Shown: positions 42,333-55,789 of the stretch, one piece after another
How positions within the stretch are numbered: the first letter of the stretch is position 1
Layout of the letters: every line of letters begins with the position of its first letter
Assembly: GCA_013368515.1 (NCBI GenBank)
Contig: JABWCI010000002.1
Location: 1-64,000 of the forward strand
Reading direction: 5' to 3'
Source of the DNA: Candidatus Altimarinota bacterium
GTDB taxonomy: Bacteria > Patescibacteriota > Gracilibacteria > BD1-5 > UBA6164
DNA length: 64,000 nucleotides
Program-made: the position numbers and the translations under genes
Notes under the pieces: generated by a model
Database searches by the model: none
The model's input: only the letters and a program-made list of their open reading frames with translations
What the model was told of the DNA's origin: nothing

Positions 42333-43214
42333 ATGTCACTCACTAAATTAGCAACTATAATATCTTCACTTACAGCATTTTTACTTATGCTATTAAAGTT
42401 TTTTGTTTGATTTTTTTCTGGATCAATAGCTGTTTTATCTAGTGCTATAGATTCATTTTTGGATATGTTTGTCTCAGTTTTCAATTATTTTGCATTACAT
42501 AACTCTGAAAAAGATCCAGATGATAGATTTAATTATGGAAGATGAAAAGTAGAAGCTATAGCAGCACTTTTTGAATGATTAATTATAACTCTATCATGAA
42601 TATATATATTTTATGAATCAGTTTATAAGATAATAAATAAAGAAGCTGTCAGTTATCTTTGAATATCTATAATTGTTATGATTATTTCTGTGATTATTAC
42701 TTTTATGTTGGTAGCATTTTTAAATTATGTTGCTAAAAAAACTGATAATTTAGTTATAAAAGCAGATGCACTTCATTATAAAACAGATTTATTTTCAAAT
42801 TCAGCTATATTGATTTGATTAGGGGTTATATATTTTACTTCTTATCATTATATAGATTCTATATTATGAATAGTGATTGCAATTTATATAATTTATAGTG
42901 CTTATGAACTTGTTAAAAAATGATTTTTGTTATTACTTGATGTTGCTCTTGATTCAGAAGAAGTACAAAAAATAGAAAATATAATTATTTCTCAAAACCT
43001 AGTAACATCTTTTCATGAACTTAGAACAAGACAATCTTGAAATACAAAATATGTTGAAGTTCATCTTGTTTTTAATCCTGATATAAAACTTGTAGATGCA
43101 CATAAGATTTCAGATATAATAGAAAATGAAATCCCTAAAATAGATAAAAAATCTATTTGGAGTATATCTGTTCATCTAGATCCATACAATGATTGTGTAA
43201 AATGTGTAAATTAA
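42333..43214 (+). CDS. cation diffusion facilitator (FieF/ZitB type)
   Basis: 293 residues. Six membrane helices; metal site in TM2 AVLSSAIDSFLDMF, with D in the usual position, and in TM5 KADALHYKTDLFSNSAIL (HxxxD). The C-terminal cytoplasmic domain (about 205-290) has VHLVFNPDIKLVDAHKISD and VHLDP, conserved for metal-triggered dimer closure. Exports Zn2+ or Fe2+/Mn2+; D in TM2 is compatible with Fe or Mn as well as Zn. The tail DCVKCVN adds a possible metal ligand. Confidence 0.93.
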
Positions 43215-43248
43215 TCTTTACAAAATTATAAAAAAGTATATTATGTTA

Positions 43249-43270
43249 GCACTTAAGTTTTTTAAGTGCT
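43249..43270 (+). terminator. hairpin after the CDF gene
   Basis: AGCACTTAA / TTAAGTGCT with loop GTTT, then ATTTTATTTT. Confidence 0.65.
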
Positions 43271-43302
43271 ATTTTATTTTAAATATTTAACCTTTTAAAA
43301 AT

Positions 43303-45246
43303 ATGTCAAAACACAATTTTGAAGCTGAAACGGGTAGGATATTGGAGCTTTTAACTCATAGTATTTATTCAAATAAAGAAATATTTTTAAGAGAACTGAT
43401 ATCTAATTCAAGTGATGCTATAGATAAAGCTAGATTAAAATCACTAACTGATACTACTTTTTTATGAGATGATAATGAATTTAAAATCACTATAGAAATT
43501 GATGATAAAAACAAGGCTTTGGTTATTACAGACAATGGTATAGGTATGACAAAAGAAGAACTTGTAAGTCATCTTTGAACTATAGCTAAATCTGGAACAA
43601 AAGAATTTATAGAAAAACTACAAAAAGCAAAAGAAGATAGTGCTCATAATTTGATAGGGCAATTTTGAGTATGATTTTATAGTTCTTTTATGGTAGCTGA
43701 TAAAGTAGAAGTTGAAAGTAAATCTGCTCTTGATCCAAAAGCACATAAATGGATTTCAGATGGTAAAAGTGATTATGAAATTTCTGAAAGTGATAAACAA
43801 ACTAGATGAACTAAGATAACTCTTTTTATAAATGAAGCAAATACTGAATTATTAAAAGAGTGGAAAATAAAAGAATTGGTAAAAAAATATAGTAATTATG
43901 TTTGAGTACCAATTATGATGAGAGCTTATGATTCTAGAACTGAAGAAGAAAAACAAAAAGAACCAAAAATAATGGATTTTGAACAAATAAATGAAACTAA
44001 ACCAATTTGGAAAAAAGATAAAAAAGATATAAAAGTAGAAGAATATAAAGAATTTTATCAAAGTATAAGTTTTGATTGGAATGAACCACTTTTTACTATT
44101 CATAACAATGCAGAATGAGTAGTTAGTTATAAGTCTATCTTGTTTTCACCAAAAGATTTAAATATGTATCAAAATTTAAGTGATCCAAACTTAGATTTTT
44201 GACCTAAACTTTATGTTCAAAATGTTCTTATTTTAGAACATGCAAAGGATTTATTACCTATATGGCTTAGATTTATTTCTTGAGTTGTAGAAACTAGTGA
44301 CTTACCTCTAAATATAAGTAGGGAGATGTTACAATCAAATAATACTCTTGATAAAATTAAAAAGGGATTAACTAAAAAAGTTGTTAATGAACTTGTAAAA
44401 ACACAAAAAGAAAAAAGAGATGACTATATAAAATTTTGGTCAAATTATTGAAAAATAGTAAAAGAAGGTATTCATTATGAGTTTGATTTAAAAGAACAAA
44501 TTGCTGAAGCTTCTCTTTTTAAAACTATAAATAATTCTATATTTATTTCTCTAGATGAATATTTAGAAAAAGCACCAATAAAAAATATAGAAGTTGATGT
44601 TGAAGGTAAAAAAGAAAACAAAGAAGTAAAAACAATTTATTATATAATTGCTAAAAGTGAAAATGAGGCTATTGCTAGTCCTTATATGGCACAATTTAGA
44701 GAAAAAAATATAGATGTTTTAGTGTTAACAGATGCTATTGATTCATTTATAGTTCAAAGTTTTAATGAGTATAAATGAGCAAAACTTGTTTCTATAACTA
44801 GCTCTGATATAGAATTAGAAGAAAAAACAACAGAAGAAAAGAAAATAGAAGAAACAAAAAAACAAGATTACAAATCACTTTTTGATTTAATTAAAAATAC
44901 AATTTGAGATGAAAAAATAGAAGATGTAGTTTTAAATGATAAATTATGAACAGCACTTTGAGCATTAAAAACTCCTAAAAATGGTATAGATCCTCAACTT
45001 GAAAAAATGATGAAAGCTATGTGACAAACTGTACCAAAACAAAAAAGAATTCTTGAATTAAATTCAAAAAATCCTCTAGTTGATACAATGAAAAAAGAAT
45101 TTGATAGTGATGTTAAATCTACAAAATTAAATGACACAATTAAATATGCTTATTATCAAGCTATTTTACTTGAATGATGAGAAATAGAAAATATATCAGA
45201 ATTTGTAGAATTAACTAACAAATTTGCAAGTAGCTATTTGAAATAA
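43303..45246 (+). CDS. htpG: chaperone HtpG (Hsp90)
   Basis: 647 residues. N-terminal GHKL ATPase: [57 protein letters not shown]. Middle domain: [22 protein letters not shown]-terminal dimerisation domain follows. Length and motifs are those of a complete Hsp90. ATP-driven folding and maturation of client proteins in the cytosol. Monocistronic with its own terminator. Confidence 0.97.
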
Positions 45247-45282
45247 AATAAAAAAGACTAAGAATTTAGTCTTTTTTATTTT
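45245..45282 (+). terminator. intrinsic terminator
   Basis: AAAATAAAAAAGACTAA, loop GAAT, TTAGTCTTTTTTATTTT after htpG. Confidence 0.9.
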
Positions 45283-45320
45283 TATATGTTATAATTTTTT
45301 TGTATTAATTAATTTAAAAT

Positions 45321-46802
45321 ATGAAGAATTTTTTAGATTATACAAAAGATGTTCAAAATGTTAAGTCTGGTTTTGTTACTCCTATGTGATGAATATTTAA
45401 ATATATTCAAGAAGAAGAGAGTTTATATGTAAATCAGAATTTTTTTGAGTGAAAAAAAATAATTACTGAAAGTGATATTGATGATTTGAAAAAGTTATTT
45501 GATGAAAAACTACATAATATAAAAAATTTAAAAAAAGAATTAAATGAATCTAATCTAGAAGATATAGAAAAGAAATTTATTCTAAATTCTCTAAATTCGA
45601 TTTGATTAAAATATATTTTATTTAAAAATAGTGTTTATCTAGAAGCTGAAAAAGCTTGATTTAATCTTACAAATGAGCAAAGAGTTACATATTTGTATAA
45701 AATTAATAGATTGCAAAATATCATTTATTGACCAGAAATTTCATCTCTTGATTCAGAAAAAAATAGTGTTTTAGATAAACTTACTCAAGTATATAGAGAT
45801 AATAATAAAAAATTAGATGAAGATGAAAAACAATTTTTTCTAGATTTTTTGAATTCATTTGATTTTGATGATTTTGAAGAAACATTTGACCCATCAACGA
45901 AGCAATCTATAGCATTAAGTAAAAAATATTTATCAAGTGATAAAGTTATTTTACTTTTTGAAATGGTTATAGATTTATATAATTTAGACTGATGGACTGT
46001 TTTTTTGGATCAAGATGTATGAAGTTTTTCAGTTAAAAAAGAAAAAAAACAAATAGTTTTACCAAGTAAAAAATTGGAAAAAATATCACTAAAAAGAATT
46101 CTTGAACTTTTTGACCATGAAATATGAGTACATGCTATAAGATGATTTAATTCAACTCAAACACTTAAAACAAATGGGGATTGATATCTTGAAATAGAAG
46201 AATGAATGGCAACTCTTAGTGAATTATTATTTGATGAAAAAATAGAAAATGTAGTTGTAGAACCTACAATTCATCATATATCTACATTTTTTGCAGAAAA
46301 TATGAATTGAGAAGATACTAAAAAAATGCTTGAAATTTATTTTAAAATGATTAAATCAAAAATTGTATCTTCTGAAGATATAGAAAAAGAAGCATTTGAT
46401 AGAATGTTAAGAGTTAAGAAATTTGTTTCATTAAAAGAAAAGTGAGCAAATAGAAAAGATGTAAGTTATACTAGATGACAATCTCAGATTGTAGAGTTTT
46501 TTCAAAACAATGACACTGAAACAAGATGACAATTTATAAAAGATTTTTATTTTGCTAAATTAGCTTTTGAAGATATATGACTTGTAAAAGAATTTAGAGA
46601 AAGTTTAGATATAGATGAAAGTGAATTAAAATATCCTTTATGGATTTGAAAAATACTTTATAAAAAACTGCTTTGAGAAAAAATTACTTTGGATTGATTG
46701 CAAGAGGAAGATTTTAGATTTCAAATTATAGAAGAGTTAAGCATTTGAGTTAAAAGAAAAATAGTAAAAATACTTCAAGAAGTTAGATGAAAGAAAAAAT
46801 AA
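45321..46802 (+). CDS. DUF1704 (MATCAP-like) zinc metallopeptidase
   Basis: 493 residues. The metal site is HEIGVHAIRGFN (H266, E267, H271), and EEGMATLSELLF around residue 295 supplies the third ligand Glu, the HExxxH plus EEG order of the DUF1704/KIAA0895 tyrosine carboxypeptidase family. No signal peptide, so cytosolic. Bacterial members have no clear substrate. Helix-rich on both sides. Confidence 0.85.
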
Positions 46803-46830
46803 AAAAACTAGTTTTAAAACTAGTTTTTTT
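46801..46830 (+). terminator. intrinsic terminator
   Basis: AAAAAAACTAGTTTT / AAAACTAGTTTTTTT, nearly loopless, overlapping the stop codon. Confidence 0.85.
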
Positions 46831-46875
46831 ATTTTTTTATATATAATTATAGTATTTAAAAGTAAAAACTTATAT

Positions 46876-49800
46876 ATGTTTGAAAAATTGAAATCTAGAT
46901 TAAACAAAAAATATTTGTTATGGACCGTTATTGCTATATTTTTAATTATCGTTTGATATAGCATTAATCCTATTATTTCTTATTTTGAGAAAAAACAAAT
47001 AGCTGAAATAAATACTATTTTATCAGATTATTCAAGAGAAAAAACAATAGATGATTGTAAAAAAATCATGACTTTTGATAAGTCAAAAGTTTGGAAAAAT
47101 AATTCATTTTTTAATGAAATAACTTTTGATACCTTATTTAATGAGTGTAGTTTAAAATATGACTTAAAAAATATAGAGCTTAGTTTAGATAATTGTAAGA
47201 CAATTATAAAAGAAACTACTTCATATTTTAAAAATAACTATGTTTTTTATGAGACCTTAGAAGATAAAAGACTTGTTTGTAGTGAAAAATATTTAAATCC
47301 TACTTTTAGTATTTGAAATTATTTTAATATAAATAATGATTTTAAAACTTCAGTTCATATAGATTCTACTCTAGATCTATTTACTGACATTTGAGAGGAA
47401 AACTCAGAAGTTTTTTTAAAAAATAGAGAAGAAGTTAAGTTAAGATTTCAAAAACTTATTTCTATAGAGCCAAAAGTTGAGTTTGCTATAGATGATATAT
47501 TTTTGTATAAAAATAAAATTATCTTAAATTTAAATCTTGAACCATTAAAAGAATATAAGATCAAATTAAATTCTTTTGATTCTACTATTTGAGAAAAAAC
47601 AACAAAGTCGGAGTTTATTTTTACAACTCCAGAAAATAAATACTTTTGAATGAAAGTATTAAATCCATTATCTATTTACACAAAAGATAATCTTCCTAGT
47701 TTCCAAATTCTTGATTACAATACTCCAAAAACTGCTACAAAAATAAAACTGTGTAGGATTCCAGAAGAAACTTATGCAAAATTGGAAGTTTTATCTGATA
47801 CACAAAATGTAGATTTTTCAAATAGTTTTTTTAAAAATTATACTTCATCTCTAGAATCATATGAATGTATAGAAAAAGATATAATAGTTAAAGATAGCTC
47901 TCTTATAAATCAAAATAAACTTATAAAAAAAGATTTTTCATTTAAGGATTTTATTTGAGAAAATGATCCAAAATGAATGTATATGCTTAGCTTTTTAAAT
48001 GAATCTGACATAGAATTTAACTCTAGAATAAATAAACCTATATTTTTCTCTATAGTAAATTCTCATATAATAATGAAAGTTTCAAAATCAGGAGAATGAT
48101 TTTTCTTTGTTACTTCTCTAGATTGAACTCCTTTATCAAATCAAGAAATATGAGTTTATCTAAATGATTTTGAAGAGTTACAAAAAAATTATAATAGAGA
48201 AACTTATGATTATGATGTAACTTATAATTCAGTTATAGAGAAAAATGTTTTTAGTGAGAAAATTATTTTATGAAAAACCGATGAAACTTGAGTTTTAAAA
48301 GTAGATTTAAAATGAAAAATAAGTGATTATTTTGATAGAACATTTGAAGATATATGGTCTTATGATTGGAATAAGATGTATAAATCATTTTTAGTAAAAT
48401 CAACTTGAGAAACTCATAAAAGTTATCTAGTTTCAACTTGGAATTCATGAATTGCTCCTTGGAATTTTGGTTATAAAACTGATTATTCATATGATGAAAA
48501 TGATATATTTATAGATAGATGGTGAGAAAATAGAGATTATTTCGCTCATATTTATACAGATAGAAAATTATATCTTCCATGAGAACAAGTAAATCTAAAA
48601 ACTATAATTAGAAAATCTATAGATTTATCTATCCCAAAATCTGATGAAATTTTTAAACTTAAAATTTCAAATCCAAAATGAGAAGATATCTTAGATAAAG
48701 AGATAAAAGTAAATGATTTTTGAAGTTATAGTGAGACTTTTAATTTGAGATCAGATTTCCCACTATGAACATACAATGTTTATTTAACAGCAAAAGATAA
48801 AACTATTTATTATTATAGTTTTGATGTTGAAGTTTTTAAAAATCCAAAATTTAAAAACGAAGTTATACTTAAAACATCATGATTAACAAATTCTTTAGTA
48901 GATATAAAAGAGACAACAAAAGAACAAAATTATTACTATGAAACAGATGTTTATAAATGAGGTTTTTCTCTAAATGCTGAAGTTATTTCTACATATTTTT
49001 CTTGACCTAGAGTTAAAAATGCTCCTTTTGAATACAAGATTTATAAACAAGCATATTATTGAGAAAATTATTGGGATAATTGTTATTATGGTTGTTATTG
49101 GGAGCCAGAAAAAGAGTTTTATACTTCATGAACTTGAGTATTAGACTCATCTTGAATAGCAAAATTTGATGTAAAAGTAGATTTTTCTTCTAGTTATTCA
49201 GATTATAAATATATAGTTGAAGTTAGTGTTACTGATAGTGCTTGAGATACTATATCTGGCTCAAATTCTATTATTGCTAAATTACCTGAAGAATATAAAA
49301 AATACAATAATTCTCTTAGCTTAAACTTTGAATCAAAAGATAGATTTTTAAAAGTTGGTGATAAATTCAATATAATTTGAAAATTATCAAACTGAAAATG
49401 GAGTGAATCATACAATGATAAATATGTTTTTGTTATAAAAAGAAAAGAGTATTCAAATAAAATTGTAAAAGATGTAAATGGTTATGATAGAAATATTTCT
49501 AGTGTTTCTGAAATTATAGAAAAAGTAATGTATGTAAATGATAAAAATTTTAAAATAAATAGTGATGGAAATCTAGAACTTTCTTATAAGATAGATAAAA
49601 ATTCTGAATATGTGTTTGAATATGCTTCTATTGATAATTATTATGTTTGAGAGTTTTTATGATTAAACCAAGATGAACCAATAGAAAAAAAATATCTAGA
49701 TGAAATAGTTAATAAATTTGATAGTGAAAAAAGTTTGTATATAGAAAATTATTTAGAAAGTCCAAAACAAGATTGTGCAACTTGAGAAACTTGTAATAAA

Positions 49801-52620
49801 GAAATTATAACAAAAAGACTTTATTTAAGAGATTTTATTTCTAGAGCAAGATATTTACCACTTATTTCTTATAGTTATTCTAATTCTTCAAATCCTATAG
49901 AAAATGATAATAAACTTAGAGTATTAAGTGAAAAAGTAAGTTACAAGATTTGAGAAACTGCAAAAGTTTTAGTTAGATTACCTGTTAGTAATTCTAAAAT
50001 CCTTTGGACTATAGAAAAATCAGGAGTTACACATTATGAATATATAGAAGTTCCAGGAAATATATTTTTTAAAGAATTTAGCATTGATGAAAGTTTTGCA
50101 CCAAATTCTTATATAGGTGTTGCTATGATTGATACAAATATTTGATGAGAATATAAGGTTTGATATACTGAAATAGTTGTAGATAAAAAAGATAAGAAAT
50201 CATTTATAGATATAAAAACAGATAAAAAAACTTATAAACCAAGAGAACAAGTAAAAGTTGATTTAGTTGTAAAAGATGCAAAATGAAATCCTATCAATAG
50301 TGAAGTAACTTTGATGGTTGTTGACGATTCTCTTATAAGTCTTATGTGAAATGTAGACTTAAATACCCTAGAAAAGATATTTGTAAAATTACCTTTTAGT
50401 ATACAAACAAGTATTACAAATATAGGGATGATAAAAAATTATTATTTTTCTAGACTATGAATAGTTTGATGAAGTTGATATGGTGATTTTAAATGATGAG
50501 ATAGTGCTGTTAGTACAAGAAATATATTTAAAAATACTGCTTATTTTAATCCAAGTATCATAACTGATGCAAATTGAAAGGCAAGTATAACTTTTACTTT
50601 ACCAGACAATCTGACAAATTTTAGAATAATGGCTGTTTCAAATTCTAAAAATAATAATTTTGGTTATAGTGAAAATAATATAGAAGTAAGAAAAGAAGTA
50701 GTTTTAGAAGATAAAACTCCTCAAATCCTGAGAGATGGTGATAAATCAATTATCAGTGCAAATTTATTTAACAATACAGATAAAACTATAGATTTTAAAG
50801 TAGATATTAAAACCATATGAGTAGAGGTAACTGATCCAGAAAGAAAGATAACTTTAAAAGCAAAAGAAAACAAAAATATATCTTGGAGACTTATAGCAAA
50901 TAACAGTGTTGATGAAATTGTTTATACTATAAGTGCTCTTTGAGATAGTGCTACAAATAGTGATAAGATAGAGAATAAAATAAAAATTAAAAAACCACCA
51001 GTTTTGATAAATCAAGTTCTAAAATCTGGTATAATAGAATCTTATGGTTCTCTAAATCTAGAATCACTTATTTGAAAAAATACTGATAAAAATTTATCAA
51101 ATGTTGAACTTGTTTTTTCAAATTCTAGACTTTCTTGAATAGAAAAAATTGTATCAAGCTTATATATTTATCCATATGGTTGTATAGAGCAAACAACTTC
51201 AAGTACTATTCCAAATGTTATAATAAAACAATTTTCTAATTTATTTACTGATTTATTTGATGAAGATAAGGTAGAAAAAAGTATAAAATCATGAGTTGAA
51301 AGGATTTATTCTATGCAACTTAGTGATTGATGATTTGCATATTGGCAATGAAATAGTAGTTCAGATTTATATATAACTCCATATGTACTTAGAAGCCTTG
51401 TATATATGAAAAAATCATGAATTGATATTGATGAAAAAGTTATAGAAAAAGCAACTACTTATTTAGAAAAAAATTTGGAAAAAGCTAGTGATAATGTACA
51501 AAAATCTGAGATATTTTGGGCATTAAAAGCTGCTTGAAAAAATCCTAATTTAGTAATGGAACCATTAAAATTGGATAGACATAGTTTGATTGCTTATACT
51601 TATTGACTTGTTTTATCTGATAAAAAAGATATTTGACTTATAAAATCAAATATAGAACTTATCAAGAAAAAAATAACTGAACCTGATTCAAATTGGTATT
51701 GGGATACTACTTCAGATAAAGCTATATTTGCCTCAATGTTACTTGATCTAAAAGATAGTAATTATGATTCTTATATAGAAGATTTGATAGCAGATTTATA
51801 TCTTTATGATTGGTCAAGTTACTATTATAGCACTCAATCAAAAAATAATGCTTTTATAGCTTTTTATAAATACTTAGAAAAAAATAAATCAAATTCTAAA
51901 GCAAATTTTTCATTTAGATTATGAAATTTTTCAGATAATAAAAAATATAATCTAGGTTGAGATAATTTAAATATGATTAAGTTAAATTATAACTTAAACA
52001 ATGTAAGTTCATGAGATAATCTATCATTATCTGTTTGAAACAATAGTGAAAATAAGATATTTGTTGATTTTGTACTTAAAGAATATCCTCTTGATGTTAC
52101 GAAAATAGAACCATATTCAAATGGTATGACGGTAAGAAGAGATATATATAAGGTAAAAGATGAAAATTTACTTTTGAAATGTGCAAATACATATTATTAT
52201 TATGAAGAAAATAAAGTTAATTGTGACTTAGTTTTTGAAAAAGTTAATGGTAATAATTTTGAGTTATGAAAACTTTATAAAACTAAAATAACAGTCAATT
52301 TTTCTGATGATAAATCTAGAAGAAATTTAACTATTGAAGATTATTTACCTTGAAGTTTTAGAGTTATAAATTCTAAATTTAAAACAGAAAGTTCTAGTGT
52401 AACAGGTTCTACTAGAAATTGGAATTGGGATTATGTTGAAAATAAACCAGATGTTGTTATGGCGAATGCAAGCTATGTTTGGTGAAAAAATGCAGAATAT
52501 GAATACTTTTTTAGACCAGAATTTGCATGAACATATACTTATCCACCAGTTTCAGCATATCTTATGTATGATCCAGTTATAAGAGCAAATAGTAAATTTA
52601 GTATTATAGAGGTGAAGTAA
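46876..52620 (+). CDS. bacterial alpha-2-macroglobulin with thioester
   Basis: 1914 residues, anchored by one N-terminal membrane segment (about 14-33). The order fits bacterial A2M: MG domains with FAHIYTDRKLYLPGEQVNLK, KTDKKTYKPREQVKVDL, the A2M core NPSIITDANGKASITFTLPD with RIMAVSN, and the thioester YPYGCIEQTTS (Cys1436 to Gln1439) followed by the complement-like helical barrel. Bait region unclear. These proteins trap proteases that attack the cell wall. The adjacent pbpC gene, 4 bases downstream, is the known partner for repair. Large gene for a reduced genome, so probably important at the surface. Confidence 0.95.
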
Positions 52621-52624
52621 TTTT

Positions 52625-54496
52625 ATGAAAAAAAAATCAATTACATTTATCATAATTACACTATTAGCAGTAAGTTTTTTATCTTACTGCTTTTTTCCAG
52701 TTATTTTTTATGAGCAAAAAAGTGAGCCATGAAATATAGTTTTGTATGATAGAAATGGTATTTTGATTACAGATAAAGCAACAGAATTTGGTTATAAAAA
52801 AATAATAGATTTAGATTTAGAAAGTAGCTTTGTAAAATCTCTTATTTTAGTAGAAGATAAAAATTATTATAATCATTTTTGAATTGATATATTATCAAAA
52901 TTTTGAGCTTTGTATTCAAATTTAAACAATAAAAAAATAGTTTCATGATGAAGTACTATAACTGAACAATATATCAAAAATAAGTTTTTTATAAAAAATA
53001 AAAGAACATATTTACAAAAATCAAGAGAAGGTTTTTTAGCTTTTTATTATAGTTTACCTTATTTACCAAACACACTTTCTACATTTGAAGATAGGGAATT
53101 TACAAAAAATAAGATTCTTAGCCAATATTTGCAAAATGTTTATTTATGAAATAATAATTATTGAGTTGGTGCTGCAATAGAAGTATATTTTTGAAAAAAT
53201 AATCTATCAGATTTAACTGATGAAGAAATAGTTTTGCTCTTATCTTTGATAAAATATCCTAGTGCAAAATCAATTTATGATAAAGAATTTAGTAATTATT
53301 TTGATAAAGTAAAAAATAAACTTTGATTTGATTTTGAAAGAAAAATAGAAAAATTATCAAAAAAACAAAATATTGATTTATTTCCTTTTGCAAGTCAAGA
53401 TTTGATTTCTACAAACCAAACTTTGACTATTGATTCTAAATTGTGACTTTTTACTCGTGATATAGTAAATAAAACATTGGAGGAACTAAAAGATAAAAAT
53501 GTAACAAATGCTGCAGTTTTTGCTATCAATCCAAAAACAAGGGAGATCCTAATTTATGAATGAAGTAGAGATTTTTATAGCAAGAAGATTGATTGACAAG
53601 TAAATGTTATTAAATCACAAAGACAACCTTGAAGTACAATGAAACCATTTTTATATTTAATGGCTTTGGAAAAAGGTTATTGAGTAAATAATTTAATTCT
53701 TGATATTGAAAGTGAATATAATTCTTTTTCTCAATGAAAAACTTATATAAGTAATAATTATTCTTTAAAAGAATATTGACTTGTTAGACTAAAAAATGCC
53801 TTATGAAATAGTTTAAACAATGCAACAGTTAGACTTGCTTTTGAATTGTGACTTGAAAATGTTTACAATTATTATAAAGATTATTGATTTAAATTGGGAG
53901 AAACACCAGAGCACTATGGTTATAGTTTAGTCTTATGAAATCCAAGTATAACACTTCAAGATCTTGTTTATAGTTATGCAAGATTGACAGATTTAAGAGA
54001 TAAAAATAAATTTTTGCTTTATGATATTTTGAGTAATCCTGATAATAGAGATATAAGTTTCTGAGTAAATTCTATACTCAATACTTCTATTCCACAAGCA
54101 GTTAAAACAGGTACAAGTAGCAATTTTAAAGATAACCTTATAGTTTCATATCACTCTGATTTTGTACTTTGAGTTTGGGTTTGAAACAATGATAACTCAT
54201 CTATGATTTGAGTAACAGGTATAACTTGAGCAGGTTATATTTGGAGACAGATTATAGAAGAAGCAATTAATTTGTGATATATAAAAAACTATGATTATAG
54301 AGTTCCAGACTGAGTAGAAAAAAAATCGTATTGTTTAGATATAAATTGTTTTAGAGTAGAAAATAACTTTGATTTTTCTAATAAAAATTATTTTTCTAGG
54401 ATAAGGGATAATTATTATGATAGAAAAGATATATTACAGAAACTTAATGAATACGAAGAGCAAAAACTTTTTGATTTGAGATTTTATTTAAAGTAA
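52625..54496 (+). CDS. pbpC: penicillin-binding protein 1C
   Basis: 623 residues. N-terminal membrane anchor, glycosyltransferase domain (ILVEDKNYYNHFGID, GGSTITEQYIKN, NVYLGNNNYGVGAAIEVYFG), then transpeptidase with Ser337 in PGSTMKP, SNN-like GNSLNN, and KTGTS (Lys494). The usual C-terminal BiPBP_C domain of PBP1C is absent. Polymerises and cross-links peptidoglycan; in A2M operons thought to mend damage after protease attack. Start ATG 52625, 4 bases after A2M. Confidence 0.95.
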
Positions 54497-54555
54497 AATA
54501 GTTTGAAAAATTGATATTTTAAATATAATATTACTAAATTAGTAACTTATTAATT

Positions 54556-55788
54556 ATGAAAAATAAAAAATTATTTATAATACCTATTTTTATTTTATTT
54601 ATAGTATTAACTTTTTTGGGATTTAATGCATATGAAAAAAATAAACAAGAAAAGATTTATGAATCAAAACTTGTATCTTATAATCAAGAAATAAATGATT
54701 ATTTATCAAGTTATAAACAAGAGGATTGATTTTATATAACTAATCTTATGAAAGATTTTTCTTATGTTCGTGATGCAAGGCAAGATGTTGTTTTAGCTAT
54801 TATCCCTACTTTAACAGATTTTGATTTAGAACATAATAAAGATTTAAAAAATCATAGTGAGTCAAAAATTGATTTTTTATTTTCAAATAATAAGATGACA
54901 TTTTTGGTAAATGATATATTATTATCAGATTCTCAAGATATATATAAATATATATTTGTTAATTATTTAGAAGCATATTTTAAAAATCAAAATCTAAATA
55001 TTTCTCCATTTTTGACTTGAAAAACTGATTATGAAAATCTAGTTTCAAAAGAAAAAGATATTTTTGAACTTTCTTTTTTAGCTAGTGAAGAGTATATAGA
55101 TAAGTATTTTTTACTTTCATATCTAGAAAAATCTTCTATTGATATAGATAATGAATTTTTATCTTTACTTAAAAAAGATATAGAGGATAATTTTAGTTGA
55201 TTTGATGATTACTCTAAATTACTTTATATATTTTTCTTAAATGAACTTTGAGAACTAGATGATTTTTTATCTACTAGATGAAATATCTCAGATTTATTTT
55301 CTAGTTTTTGAAGTAGTCCAGAAGTAAAATCTTTTGAAACTTATATTTTAAGTCTAAAAGATAAGGATAATGAAAATATAGCAAAAAATATAGAAGAACT
55401 TGAATCTTCTTTTGAAGACTTAGATATTACTTCAAAAATTTTATTAGTTTGAACACTTAATAATCTTTGAAAAGATTTTTCAAAATATTATGATGAAATA
55501 GAAAAAATAGAACATAGTGATTATAAATTAAAAGAATTATTTACAAAATTTTTAGTTTATTCTAAAATAAAGAGTGAATACAATAGTTTTGAAAATTATG
55601 CCAAATTTTGGTTTAGTTCTGGTATGCAAGTAAATAGAAAAGAAGAATTTATAGTTAGTCGTGAAACTCCTTTTTATTTTGAATCATATAGGCTTGATAA
55701 AGTTATTTATGAAGACTTGATTGATAATAGAGTTTGAGCATTTGATTGAAAAAAGTTTTATTTAAATATTACACTTAAACAAAAATAA
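54556..55788 (+). CDS. unknown membrane-anchored protein in the A2M/PBP1C cluster, 410 aa
   Basis: N-terminal anchor (LFIIPIFILFIVLTFLGF) then an extracytoplasmic, mostly helical, acidic domain with no family I recognise. It follows pbpC by 59 bases and abuts the next gene, so co-transcription with A2M and PBP1C is likely. Pattern of repeated helices (residues 150-330) suggests a scaffold. Possible accessory of the A2M system; no direct evidence. Confidence 0.68.
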
Positions 55789-55789
55789 T

